DNA of 64,000 nucleotides. Origin: Candidatus Nanopelagicales bacterium. GTDB lineage: Bacteria > Actinomycetota > Actinomycetes > S36-B12 > GCA-2699445. The position numbers and the translations under genes were made by a program. The DNA lies in contig JBAOHO010000013.1 in the NCBI GenBank assembly GCA_037045355.1, positions 1 through 64,000 on the forward strand. Reading direction: 5' to 3'. Numbering within the stretch: the first letter of the stretch is position 1; each line of letters begins with the position of its first letter. This document shows, piece by piece, positions 19,330 to 28,585 of the stretch. A model generated the notes under the pieces. The model ran no database searches. It saw only the letters and a list, made by a program, of their open reading frames with translations, and was not told where the DNA came from.

Positions 19330-19372
19330 GCTCCGGCCGTCGCGGCTTCTATCGGCTCCGGCCGTCGCGGCT
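19330..19372. repeat. 25-bp x2 repeat upstream of paralog 4
   Basis: An 18-bp core GCTCCGGCCGTCGCGGCT occurs at 19330-19347 and 19355-19372 (25-bp period), in the 5' untranslated region of the minus-strand gene. Confidence 0.85.
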
Positions 19373-19513
19373 ATTGTCCCCGCGCGTCAGGCGAATGTCA
19401 CCCACTGACCGTCGTTGCCAGTCGAACGTCGCACGAAGTGCCGTTCTGTGAAGGTGGAACGCCCTGATCTGTCGCCGTCCTCGGTCGCCTGTCCGATGGC
19501 CGGTCCCGCTGAC

Positions 19514-19519
19514 TACGCT
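19514..19519 (+). promoter_or_regulatory. mutA -10 box, leaderless type
   Basis: TACGCT lies 6 nt before the mutA ATG at 19526, with no Shine-Dalgarno in the gap. Confidence 0.5.
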
Positions 19520-19525
19520 GGGACC

Positions 19526-21316
19526 ATGACGGAATCCACCCCTCTGGCGCAGGGCTTCGCCCCAGTCGATCGCGCGGCATGGCGGGCCCTGGTGGCGGCG
19601 GCCCTCGCGCGCTCCCGTGGTGAGGTCAGCCCCGACGACGCCGAGCGTCTGCTCGCCACAACCACCGATGACGACTACACCGTGTCGGCGCTGTACACGC
19701 CGGACGATGTCGCCGATCTCCCCATCCCGGCCGACCCAGGTTCCCCGGACTTCGTCCGCGGCGCAGCGCCTGCAGCGGGCATGGACTGGGACATCCGCCA
19801 GCGCCACATCACGGTGGCCGACACTCCCGCTGCTGTCACGGACGACCTGGCCAACGGCGTCACCAGCGTGTGGCTGACCGGCGGCGACCCCGACACCGTC
19901 GCGGAAGTTCTCGCTGCGGTCGACCTCGCTGACACCCCTGTGATCGTCGAGGACTTCGAACCAGGCGCCCGGCTGGCCCGAACCCTCCTGGCGAGCGAAG
20001 GGCCGCTGAACCCGGCATCGTCACTCGGCCTCGATCCGTTAGGCATTCTGGCCGCCACCGGGCGCGCACCCGACGTCGACGACACCGTGGCCCTGGCGGG
20101 GGAGGCCCAGGCGGCAGGCATCAAGGCGTTCACTATCGACGGGTCGGTCTATCACGACGCCGGTGCCTCCTTCGGCGAGGAACTCGGCGCCGTCACAGCC
20201 GCCGGACTCGCCACGCTGCGACTGCTCACCGATGCCGGGATGGACGTGGCCACGGCCGCCGGGCTGCTTGAGTTCCGCATCGTCGTCACCGACGATCAGT
20301 TCGCCTCCATCGCCAAACTCCGCGCCGCGCGCATCATGTGGGCCCGGGTTCTCGATGTCGCCGGCGCCGGCTCCGACACCGGACAGCTGCAGCACGCCAC
20401 CACCTCCATCGCGATGCTGACCTCCCGCGACCCGTGGGTGAACCTGATCCGCAACTGCGTCGCCGGGTTCGCTGCGGGAGTCGGAGCGGCGGCATCCGTC
20501 ACCGTCGAGCCCCACACGTTCGCCCTTGAACCGGCCGACACGTTCGCGCTCCGCATGGCCCGCAACACCCAGCTGTTGCTGCTGCAGGAGTCACACGTCG
20601 GTTTCGTCGCCGACCCCGCCGGCGGCAGCTACTACGTCGAGAACCGCACCCGACAACTCGCCGACGCCGGCTGGGCCGTCCTGCGCGAGATCGAGGCGGC
20701 CGGTGGCATGACCGCCGCGCTGGACTCCGGCGCCCTCGCCGCCCGGATCGAACGCACCTGGAACCGCACCAGTGAACGCGTCGCAGCACGCAGAGCCCCG
20801 ATCACCGGGGTGAGCGAGTTCCCCGACCGCGAGCGCCGCGACACCCCGGCCCAAGGCTGGCGGCGACCCGGCGGCGGCCTGCCGCAGCACCGCGTCGCCG
20901 AAGCTTTCGAGGCGCTGCGGGACCGAGCCGACGTCGCCGCGACGGAACCCGTGATCGCGCTGATCACCCTCGGGCCCCTGGCCCGGCACGCGGCGCGCGA
21001 GACGTTCGCCACGAACCTCTTCGCCGCTGGTGGCATCAGCACCGTGTCGGTCGCCTTCGATCCGGACGTGTCGCTGGAACTCCCAGATGGTGTTGCCGCC
21101 GCTTGCGTGTGCGGCACCGACGAAGATTACGACCAACACATCGAGCAAGTCGCCTCCGCGGCCGGCGCTGCCGGAGTGCGCCGACTGCTCGTGGCAGGCA
21201 AACCCGGAGCCCGGGCCGAACGGGATGAGGCCGCCGGCGTCGTCGGCCACATCTACGTCGGGTGCGATGCGCTGGCCGTACTCACCGACACCCTCGACCT
21301 GGAGGTGCCCGCATGA
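19526..21316 (+). CDS. mutA: Methylmalonyl-CoA mutase small subunit
   Basis: Non-catalytic beta subunit of the B12-dependent mutase interconverting methylmalonyl-CoA and succinyl-CoA. 596 residues from MTESTPLAQGF; family segments include AAGMDWDIRQRH, LLEFRIVVTDDQFASIAKLR, LRMARNTQLLLLQESHVG and DPAGGSYYVENRT. The C-terminal B12-like domain lacks the DxHxxG cobalamin motif that mutB has, as expected of the small subunit. The upstream open frame to 19415 is ignored because the leaderless -10 fits the 19526 ATG. The stop overlaps the mutB ATG. Confidence 0.94.
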   Translation: MTESTPLAQGFAPVDRAAWRALVAAALARSRGEVSPDDAERLLATTTDDDYTVSALYTPDDVADLPIPADPGSPDFVRGAAPAAGMDWDIRQRHITVADTPAAVTDDLANGVTSVWLTGGDPDTVAEVLAAVDLADTPVIVEDFEPGARLARTLLASEGPLNPASSLGLDPLGILAATGRAPDVDDTVALAGEAQAAGIKAFTIDGSVYHDAGASFGEELGAVTAAGLATLRLLTDAGMDVATAAGLLEFRIVVTDDQFASIAKLRAARIMWARVLDVAGAGSDTGQLQHATTSIAMLTSRDPWVNLIRNCVAGFAAGVGAAASVTVEPHTFALEPADTFALRMARNTQLLLLQESHVGFVADPAGGSYYVENRTRQLADAGWAVLREIEAAGGMTAALDSGALAARIERTWNRTSERVAARRAPITGVSEFPDRERRDTPAQGWRRPGGGLPQHRVAEAFEALRDRADVAATEPVIALITLGPLARHAARETFATNLFAAGGISTVSVAFDPDVSLELPDGVAAACVCGTDEDYDQHIEQVASAAGAAGVRRLLVAGKPGARAERDEAAGVVGHIYVGCDALAVLTDTLDLEVPA

Positions 21317-23479
21317 TCCCCCCGTTGACCGACACCGACCTGTGGGGTAGCCAGCAGGTGCCGCCCCCGACCGGCGCCCGGGGTGGCGAGACCCGCACCA
21401 CCCCCGAAGGCATCGACATCAAGGACCTCTACACCGCGGCCGACACCGATGGTCTGGACTTCCTCGACACCTACCCCGGGGTCCCGCCGTTCCTGCGTGG
21501 CCCGTATCCCACGATGTACGTCACGCAGCCGTGGACCATCCGGCAGTACGCGGGTTTCTCCACCGCCGAGGACTCCAACGCTTTCTACCGGCGCAACCTC
21601 GCCGCCGGCCAGAAGGGGCTGTCGGTCGCATTCGACCTGGCCACCCACCGCGGCTACGACAGCGACCATCCGCAGGGTCACCGGCGACGTCGGTATGGCC
21701 GGTGTGGCCATCGACTCGATCCTGGACATGCAGCAACTGTTCGACGGCATCCCGCTGGACCGGATGAGCGTGTCCATGACCATGAACGGCGCGGTGCTGC
21801 CGGTCATGGCGCTGTACATCATCGCCGCCGAGGAACAGGGTGTGCCGCCGGAGAAGCTCGCGGGCACGATCCAGAACGACATCCTCAAGGAGTTCATGGT
21901 CCGCAACACCTACATCTATCCGCCCGGACCGAGCATGCGGATCATCTCGGACATCTTCGCCTACACCTCGGCGCGCATGCCGCGGTTCAACTCCATCTCG
22001 ATCTCCGGCTACCACATGCAGGAAGCCGGGGCCACGGCCGATCTCGAACTCGCGTACACGCTGGCCGACGGGGTCGAGTACATTCGCGCCGGCCTGGACG
22101 CCGGACTCGGCATCGACGCGTTCGCCCCGCGGTTGTCGTTCTTCTGGGCCATCGGCATGAACTTCTTCATGGAGGTCGCCAAGATGCGCGCCGCCCGGCT
22201 GCTGTGGAGCCGACTGGTGCGCCAGTTCGACCCGCAGAAGGACAAGTCGATGTCGCTGCGTACCCACTGCCAGACGTCTGGCTGGTCACTCACGGCGCAG
22301 GACGTCTACAACAACGTCATGCGCACGACCATCGAGGCGATGGCCGCCACCCAAGGACACACCCAGTCGCTGCACACCAACGCACTCGACGAGGCGCTCG
22401 CGCTCCCGACGGACTTCTCCGCCCGGATCGCGCGCAACACCCAGCTGCTGCTCCAGCAGGAATCCGGCACCACCCGGGTCATCGACCCGTGGGGCGGCTC
22501 GTACTACGTCGAACGACTCACCCACGACCTGGCCGTGCGGGCGCTGCAGCACATCGACGAGGTCGAAGCCGCCGGCGGCATGGCGCGCGCCATCGACGAG
22601 GGCCTGCCCAAGATGCGCATCGAGGAAGCCGCCGCCCGCACCCAGGCGCGCATCGACTCCGGACACCAGGCGCTGATCGGCGTCAACCGTTACCGGCCGG
22701 CCGACGACCCGCCGGTACAGGTGCTACGGGTCGACAACACGGCGGTCCGCCGCGAGCAGATCGCCAAACTGGAGCGGCTGCGCGCCGAGCGGGATGACGC
22801 TGCCGTCGAGTCGGCCCTGGCCGCCCTCACGGCCGCTGCGCAGGCGATCGCCGACGGCACGCGCGGGCCGGGTCTGGACCAGAACCTGCTGGCGCTGTCG
22901 GTCGATGCCGCTCGCGCTCGGGCCACCGTCGGAGAGATCTCAGAAGCCGTCGAGAAGGTGTTCGGCCGACACAAGGCCACCATCCGCACCATCTCGGGCG
23001 TGTACACCCAGGAGGCGGGCGAGGTGACCAACATCGACGAGGCGCGCGCCGCCACGGACCGGTTCGCGACCGAACATGGCCGCCGGCCGCGGATCCTGGT
23101 GGCCAAGGTCGGCCAGGACGGCCACGACCGGGGTCAGAAAGTGATCGCCACCGCCTTCGCTGACCTGGGGTTCGACGTCGACGTGGGTCCGCTGTTCGCC
23201 ACACCCGATGAGGTCGCCCGTCAGGCGATCGAGTCCGACGTGCACGTCGTCGGGGTGTCGTCGCTGGCCGCGGGCCATTTGACGCTGGTCCCCGCACTGC
23301 GTTCGACGCTGGACAGCCAAGGCCGGCCGGACATCCTCATCGTGGTGGGTGGGGTCATCCCGCCCGACGACTTCGAGGCTCTGCGCGCTGCCGGGGCGGC
23401 TGCCATCTTCCCGCCGGGTACCGTCATCGCCGAGGCGGCGCTGGAGTTGCTGTCCGACATCGACCGGCAGGTCGCCTGA
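21313..23479 (+). CDS. mutB: Methylmalonyl-CoA mutase large subunit, one frame break
   Basis: Catalytic alpha subunit. The N-terminus (MIPPLTDTDLWG, YPTMYVTQPWTIRQYAGFST, FDLATHRGYDSDHP) reads from ATG 21313; from VTGDVGMAGVAIDSI onward the protein is in another frame. The break is near 21675, where one extra base (CCGCAGGGTC instead of CCGCGGGTC) would restore HPRVTGDVG. The TIM-barrel domain is followed by the cobalamin domain with GQDGHDRGQKVI (DxHxxG, His ligand) and VVGGVIPPDDF. The full length is about 722 residues, normal for the family. It overlaps mutA by four nt, and meaB starts immediately after its stop. Confidence 0.93.
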
Positions 23480-24469
23480 GTGGTGCCACCCCCCGACGCA
23501 GAGGCGCTGGCTGCGGGAGTACGCCGGGGCGAGCGTGCCACGATCGCTCGGGCGATCACCGTCGTCGAGTCGACCCGACCGGATCATCGCGCGGCCGCCG
23601 CCCGGCTGCTTGCCGAGCTTCAGGCGACCCCCGCCACCGCGACCCGGCTCGGGATCACGGGTGTGCCCGGGGTCGGCAAGTCGACATTCATCGACGAGTT
23701 CGGGTCGATGCTCACCGCGGCCGGGCACCGGGTCGCCGTGCTGGCGGTCGACCCGTCCAGCACTCGGACCCATGGCAGTGTCCTGGGGGACAAGACCCGC
23801 ATGGAACGCCTGGCGAACGACGAGGCCGCGTTCATCAGACCCTCACCCAGCGCCGGCACGCTGGGCGGTGTGGCCCGCTCCACGCGGGAAGCGATGGTCG
23901 TGCTCGAGGCCGCGGGCTACGACGTGGTCATCGTGGAGACCGTCGGTGTTGGTCAGTCCGAGGTCGCTGTCTCCGGCATGGTCGACACGTTCCTGCTCCT
24001 GGCGCTGGCTCGCACCGGCGATCAGCTCCAAGGCATCAAGAAGGGGATCCTCGAACTCGCCGACGTCATTGCCGTGAACAAAGCCGACGGCGAGCACGCG
24101 GTCGAGGCGCGGCAAGCTGCCCGAGAACTGTCCGGTGCTTTGCACCTGGTCGCAGGAGCGGACCAGGACGCCTGGCGGATTCCGGTGCTGACCTGCTCTG
24201 CGCTCACCGGGGCCGGGGTGCCCGAGGTGTGGGACGCGATCACCCAGCACCGCGCCTGGCTGGCGAAGTCCGGTCGGCTCGAAGAACTGCGCGCCGAACA
24301 GCGGGTCACCTGGATGTGGGACACCCTGGCGGACCAACTCATGACCCGGGTGCGGACACATCCCGCGGTCCTGGCGGAACTCGACGCCATCACGGCGCAG
24401 GTGTCGGCGGGGCAAGTGGCGCCTGGTGAGGCGGCCCACACCCTGCTCGCCCTCGCCGGACTCACCTGA
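23480..24469 (+). CDS. meaB: Methylmalonyl-CoA mutase-associated GTPase
   Basis: G3E-type P-loop GTPase that protects and loads methylmalonyl-CoA mutase with adenosylcobalamin. 329 residues with Walker A GVPGVGKSTF, the VDPSSTRTHGSVLGDK segment, VETVGVGQSEV and the NKADG nucleotide-specificity motif. The GTG start directly follows the mutB TGA, giving a mutA-mutB-meaB operon. A palindrome GGACCGCGGTCC (24472-24483) lies just after the stop. Confidence 0.94.
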   Translation: MVPPPDAEALAAGVRRGERATIARAITVVESTRPDHRAAAARLLAELQATPATATRLGITGVPGVGKSTFIDEFGSMLTAAGHRVAVLAVDPSSTRTHGSVLGDKTRMERLANDEAAFIRPSPSAGTLGGVARSTREAMVVLEAAGYDVVIVETVGVGQSEVAVSGMVDTFLLLALARTGDQLQGIKKGILELADVIAVNKADGEHAVEARQAARELSGALHLVAGADQDAWRIPVLTCSALTGAGVPEVWDAITQHRAWLAKSGRLEELRAEQRVTWMWDTLADQLMTRVRTHPAVLAELDAITAQVSAGQVAPGEAAHTLLALAGLT

Positions 24470-24514
24470 CCGGACCGCGGTCCTCTCGGCGGCGGCTGAC
24501 CTTCGCGGTACTCG

Positions 24515-26257
24515 TCACCGGCGGCGGCTCAGCGCCCGCCACACCCAGCTATTGCCGATGCGTTCGCCACTGGCCACGTACTCCAGCACCTGCGGAACAC
24601 CCAGGATGGTGTCGAGTTTGCGGCGCCCGGTCACGCTGCAGGCGAGCAGGAGTTGATCGCCTGCAGCCAGTACCTCGTCGTCCCCCGGCGCGGGAACGAC
24701 GTCGTCGCCACGGCGCAGCAACAGTGCCGTGCATTCCAGTGGCAGGGTGCGGTCCTGCGGATCACGCAGCAGTTCCCCGAGATGCGCGTGACCGCTGTCG
24801 AGCCACGACCGCAACGCAGGATTGTCCGCCCCGGTGAGCACCGGTTCGTACAGTCCCGGACGGTGCCGACCACACGACGTCTGCATACGCTCGAGCAGGT
24901 CTGCGGACCATTCATCAGAGTGGGTCCGTGCCTCTTGGAGGAACCGCCACAACATGGGGTCACCGATCCGGGCCAGGACCTCGTGGGCGATGAGTCGGGT
25001 CGGCACCAGCACCGAGTCGATGGCCACGGAGTCGAACAGTGGAGCGTTGACGGGCTGGTTCTGCCGGGCCACCAGGTACAGATCCGGATTGGCCCGCCGG
25101 GCAGCGACGATCAGCGACAGGTTCGTGGTGTCGTTGTCCGTGGCCGCGGTGAACGCTGCGGCGTGGGTGAGATCCGCGCGTTGCAGGACCTCGGGTTCGG
25201 TCGCGTCGCCCAGAATCCGAGCGGCACCACCGGTCGCCGTGTCCGTGGTCTCGATGACCGTGACCTCGATACCGTGCCTGAGCAGGTCATGGACCAGCCG
25301 TGAACCGAACCGACCGTAGCCGCACACCACCCAACGTCCAGCGCGCGGCAACTCCGGGTCTTCGGGCAGGACAGTCCCGGGATCGGAAGTCAGCCACGTG
25401 GCCAGGCGGGCAGTGTCGGGAGCGGTCACCGCGAGCATGAGTTCGTCACCGAACAGGTTGAACGGGTCGACGATCTGGGGCTCGCCGAAGTCGAGCATGC
25501 GTTCGGCGATGAGGTCGTCCATCGTGCGGGCGACGACCGGGAGATCCGGGCGCAGCAGGGCGGCTGCCATGACGACCGCCAGGTTGGCCTCGTCGTCGCT
25601 GGTCAACGCGATGACTCCGGCGCACTTCGGGTGATTCAAGCCGGCGCGGATCAGTTCCTCGGGGTTGCGGGCGTCGCCGACATGCCCCGGGACGTCATTG
25701 TGGAATGACGCGAGTTCGAGGGAGTCGATACGGGTCTGGTCGATGTCCAACACCACCAGCCGACGGTCCATGTCATCGAGAGACCGAGCCAGCAGTTCCC
25801 CCGCCTGGCCGAAGCCGACGAGGAGCAGGAACGGTTCGCGCAGCAGTCGTACGGAGCGGGAGAAACGCTGGGTGCTCACCGCGGTCTTGAAACCCGTGTC
25901 ACCCAACAAGGAGAAGACGGTGCCGATCGCGTATGCCCACGCGATGACCGTCAGGTAGATGCAGATCGTGACCCACATCCGCTGCCCGGTGCTGAACGGA
26001 TGGGGGATCTCGCCATAGCCGATGGTGGAGGCCGTGTAGCTCATGAAGTAGAAGGCATCGAAGATGTCCATGCGCCAAGGCTTGCCGTCGACGTCCTGAC
26101 CGGGGATCAGGGTGAGCCCGAACACCGACACGGCGAACGTGACGATCAGCACGAGCAGTGGGGCGCGCATCTTGCGCAGGACCAGGAAGATCGCCGTGGA
26201 CGATGGGCCGTTGTCCTGCGACGGCAGGTTCGAGGGGGTCGGTTCGGAGACGATCAC
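24515..26257 (-). CDS. Two-helix potassium channel with tandem RCK/TrkA domains
   Basis: 580 residues. Helix 31-51, pore loop with selectivity filter TIGYGE at 78-83 and helix 96-118 form a K+ channel pore. Two cytoplasmic RCK units follow: TrkA-N starting LLVGFGQAGELLARSLD, and a second starting WVVCGYGRFGSRLVHDLL; each ends in a TrkA-C-like domain (SVLVPTRLIAHEVLARI and a last PGDDEVLAAGDQLLLAC). I place the start at GTG 26257, which overlaps the stop of the DUF6394 gene (GTGA), rather than the longer open frame to 26401. K+ uptake or release controlled by nucleotide binding is the expected role. Confidence 0.88.
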   Translation of the reverse strand: MIVSEPTPSNLPSQDNGPSSTAIFLVLRKMRAPLLVLIVTFAVSVFGLTLIPGQDVDGKPWRMDIFDAFYFMSYTASTIGYGEIPHPFSTGQRMWVTICIYLTVIAWAYAIGTVFSLLGDTGFKTAVSTQRFSRSVRLLREPFLLLVGFGQAGELLARSLDDMDRRLVVLDIDQTRIDSLELASFHNDVPGHVGDARNPEELIRAGLNHPKCAGVIALTSDDEANLAVVMAAALLRPDLPVVARTMDDLIAERMLDFGEPQIVDPFNLFGDELMLAVTAPDTARLATWLTSDPGTVLPEDPELPRAGRWVVCGYGRFGSRLVHDLLRHGIEVTVIETTDTATGGAARILGDATEPEVLQRADLTHAAAFTAATDNDTTNLSLIVAARRANPDLYLVARQNQPVNAPLFDSVAIDSVLVPTRLIAHEVLARIGDPMLWRFLQEARTHSDEWSADLLERMQTSCGRHRPGLYEPVLTGADNPALRSWLDSGHAHLGELLRDPQDRTLPLECTALLLRRGDDVVPAPGDDEVLAAGDQLLLACSVTGRRKLDTILGVPQVLEYVASGERIGNSWVWRALSRRR

Positions 26258-26640
26258 GTGCGGCGGAACGACGCGGTTTCGATCACGAGCAGGACGACCG
26301 ACACGATGTTCGCGAACAGGGCGCCCGCTGACAGCGACACGACGCTGGCCATGTCGGGGCCGGTGATGCCGCCGTCGGTGACGTTGTTGAAGTAGGACCA
26401 CAGCGCAGCCGCGGCGACCAACTGCAGGCTGGCGACCAGGCTGGTCGCGAGGTGGATTGCTCCCATCTGGGTGCGGTCGCCGAACTTCAGCACGGTCACG
26501 ATCAAGTTGATGATCACCGCGGCCATCAACTCGTAGATGTTGTGCAACTCAGGTCGGTCGATGTCACCGACGAAGAACCCGAAGTTCAAGGTGGCGGCCA
26601 GCAGCACGAAGAAGCCGAAGACGACCTTCTCGAGGTTCAT
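26254..26640 (-). CDS. DUF6394-like membrane protein, K+ channel partner
   Basis: 128 residues with four hydrophobic segments: VVFGFFVLLAATLNFGFFVG, AAVIINLIVTVLKFG, LVASLQLVAAAALWSYF and FANIVSVVLLVIET. The beginning MNLEKVVFGFF and the EL-AA--INL--TVLKFGDRT pattern match my memory of DUF6394. The GTGA overlap with the RCK channel gene downstream indicates coupled translation and a possible physical partner. GGGAGGTGGC precedes the ATG. Confidence 0.75.
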   Translation of the reverse strand: MNLEKVVFGFFVLLAATLNFGFFVGDIDRPELHNIYELMAAVIINLIVTVLKFGDRTQMGAIHLATSLVASLQLVAAAALWSYFNNVTDGGITGPDMASVVSLSAGALFANIVSVVLLVIETASFRRT

Positions 26641-26673
26641 GCCACCTCCCCATGCTCACGCTTCAGTTTCGAG

Positions 26674-26745
26674 CTCATGCGAGCGCCTCAGTCCGATCTC
26701 ATGCGAGCGCCTCGGTCCGAACTCAGGCGAGCGCGTCGGTTCGAG
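26674..26745. repeat. 24-bp x3 tandem repeat upstream of DUF6394
   Basis: Copies at 26674-26697, 26698-26721 and 26722-26745 of a unit beginning CTCATGCGAGCGC, each containing CTCATG or CTCAGG. They lie in the 5' region of the minus-strand operon. Confidence 0.88.
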
Positions 26746-26798
26746 CTCGTGCAACCTCGAGCGTAGCCAGTTCGATCGCGCGGGTGTTCGGAATCGTG

Positions 26799-27944
26799 TC
26801 ACTCGGCAGCAGGGGCGGCTGCCAGCGGCTCAGGCGTGAGTGGCCGCGGTTGGGCCCGCCCGGTGGAGCGCAGATGCTGGTAGCCGAACACGATGGCGCT
26901 GGCGAGCAGCACCTGGCTGACGGCGATCAGCGTGTACATGAGCCGGTACTCGCTGGTGGCGGTGACGTCTCCGGTCGAGGACAGAAGGACGACAGTGGGA
27001 GTGAGGAACGTGACGTAGATCCAGTAGTTGCCGCCTGATCGCATGAACAGGGCGATCGTGAGGGTCAGCAGCGCGAGCAGGATCTGCAGTCCGTGATCGG
27101 GAACGGCGGCGCCGATTCCCGCGGCGATCAGTGCACCGAGTACGGTGCCGACGACTCGGTACACGGATCTCCGCAGCGACAACAGTGGACCGAGTTGGGT
27201 GACGGCGATCAGCGTGAGGATGAGCCAGGCTCCCTGGGAGCTGGGGCGCACGACGAGAACGGCGAAGGTATTGGCGGAACACAGCACCGTGATCACGATC
27301 GTGTAGGTCAGGGCATCCGCCCGGGACGCTGGTTGCAGTGCCAGGAGTCGGCGATGCTTCGCCAGGATCGGCACGACGAGCGCCATCCACAGAGCGCCGC
27401 CGAACAGCAGCAGGCTCAACACGCCGACATACGCCGTGCTCGTGCGATCGATCGGGATTTCACCCAGATGGGGGGGATGGATCAGCGGGTAAGCCAGCAC
27501 CAGCGGGATCATCGTGAAGGACGTGTGCATGCCCCACAGGGCGGTCATCCCCGCGCCCAGGCACAGCAGCGCCATGATGGCGGCCCCGGCGATGGGAACC
27601 TCACCGGCCACGATCGCCACGGGAGCGGCGAGCAGCAGCAGGAAAGACTGGAACAGGGCGATCTTCTGCCCCGCGGACATCGCGGCGACGGCCCCAACGA
27701 TCGCACCCAGCAACAGAGGTGCGGCCGCCTCGGACGACCAGACCACGCCCGCGATGATGCCGGGCAGGGCCAGGATCAACACGAAGACGACACTTTGGAT
27801 CAGGCGGTGGATCACCGCTTTCGAACCGGGAGCGGGCTTCTTGGCATCCGGTCCTTCGGCCCCACCGGGTCGTTCGGTCCTATCGGCGTGCGCTGGCCCA
27901 GTCGGTGGCGGGGGCGGGGAGTCGGATGCTGTCACGTTCGCCAT
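26799..27944 (-). CDS. FUSC-like integral membrane protein
   Basis: 381 residues: a Pro/Gly-rich cytoplasmic N-terminus (~45 residues), then two blocks of about five membrane helices (from SVVFVLILALPGIIAGVV to GVLSLLLFGGALWMALVVP, and ADALTYTIVITVLCSANTF to LLASAIVFGYQ). The second block has the FUSC_2 pattern SQGAWLILTLIAV-QLGPLLSLRRSVYRVVGTVLGALI. FUSC proteins are linked to export of aromatic acids or other small molecules; the substrate here is unknown. It is divergent from the gamma-glutamylcyclotransferase-like gene. Confidence 0.75.
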   Translation of the reverse strand: MANVTASDSPPPPPTGPAHADRTERPGGAEGPDAKKPAPGSKAVIHRLIQSVVFVLILALPGIIAGVVWSSEAAAPLLLGAIVGAVAAMSAGQKIALFQSFLLLLAAPVAIVAGEVPIAGAAIMALLCLGAGMTALWGMHTSFTMIPLVLAYPLIHPPHLGEIPIDRTSTAYVGVLSLLLFGGALWMALVVPILAKHRRLLALQPASRADALTYTIVITVLCSANTFAVLVVRPSSQGAWLILTLIAVTQLGPLLSLRRSVYRVVGTVLGALIAAGIGAAVPDHGLQILLALLTLTIALFMRSGGNYWIYVTFLTPTVVLLSSTGDVTATSEYRLMYTLIAVSQVLLASAIVFGYQHLRSTGRAQPRPLTPEPLAAAPAAE

Positions 27945-27975
27945 GGTGCCAGTCCGAACAGTCGGGCGTCGCGAG

Positions 27976-27981
27976 TACTCT
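27976..27981 (+). promoter_or_regulatory. -10 box, leaderless type, for the 27988 gene
   Basis: TACTCT, 6 nt before GTG 27988; no ribosome binding site is visible. Confidence 0.5.
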
Positions 27982-27987
27982 GCGGGC

Positions 27988-28440
27988 GTGACTTTGTACG
28001 CCGCCTACGCCACGAGCCTGGACCCCTCGCGGCTGTCGGCCATAGCTCCACACTCGCCGCCCCGGGGAACCGGCTGGCTGTCGGGGTGGCGGCTGACCTT
28101 CGGTGGCGGGGACCTGGGCTGGGACGGTGCGTTGGCCACCGTGGTCGAGGACCCCGACTCGCAGGTCTTCGTGATGTTGTACGACCTCAACGCCGCCGAT
28201 GAGCGTTCCCTGGACCGATGGGAAGGGACCGACCTGGGCCTGTGGCGCAAGATCCGGGTCCGTGTCGCCACGTTGAACGGGTCACCGTTGGCGTGGGTGT
28301 ACGTGCTCGACGCTTTCGAAGGTGGCCTGCCGTCGGCGCACTACTTGGGGCTGATCGCAGACGCGGCCGAGGCCGGCGGCGCACCCGCGGACTACGTCAC
28401 GGCCCTGCGCCGACATCCGTGCCGTTCGATCGCCGACTGA
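27988..28440 (+). CDS. Gamma-glutamylcyclotransferase-like protein
   Basis: 150 residues of the GGCT/AIG2 fold. The substrate loop is YAAYATSLDPSRL (YGSNL-type), followed by GWRLTFGG, the FVMLYDLNAADERSLDRWEG block whose Glu is the usual catalytic acid, and a C-terminal YLGLIADAAEAGG-P--Y. I start at GTG 27988 because a TANNNT box sits 6 nt upstream and the N-terminus then begins directly with the first strand; the frame is open to 27514 but runs antisense to the FUSC gene. The substrate (gamma-glutamyl amine or peptide) is unknown. Confidence 0.83.
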   Translation: MTLYAAYATSLDPSRLSAIAPHSPPRGTGWLSGWRLTFGGGDLGWDGALATVVEDPDSQVFVMLYDLNAADERSLDRWEGTDLGLWRKIRVRVATLNGSPLAWVYVLDAFEGGLPSAHYLGLIADAAEAGGAPADYVTALRRHPCRSIAD

Positions 28441-28465
28441 CATTCGACGGGGGTGACCACCGTCC

Positions 28466-28495
28466 GAGGGCGAGGGCGAGAGCGAGGGCGAGAGC
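28466..28495. repeat. Hexamer repeat between the GGCT-like gene and lpdA
   Basis: GAGGGC/GAGAGC hexamers repeat five times in the gap after the 28440 stop. Confidence 0.85.
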
Positions 28496-28585
28496 AATGC
28501 GCACTCTGGTCGCAGTGCCGACGCCATGACTGGTGAGAAGGCAGAGTCACCGTCGCTGCTTCGGATGGACTCGCAGCGCGGCAGA

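Noticed and set aside
28526..28585. Longer N-terminus for LpdA
   Set aside because: The added residues have no similarity to the family, whose FAD loop should start within ~10 residues of Met.
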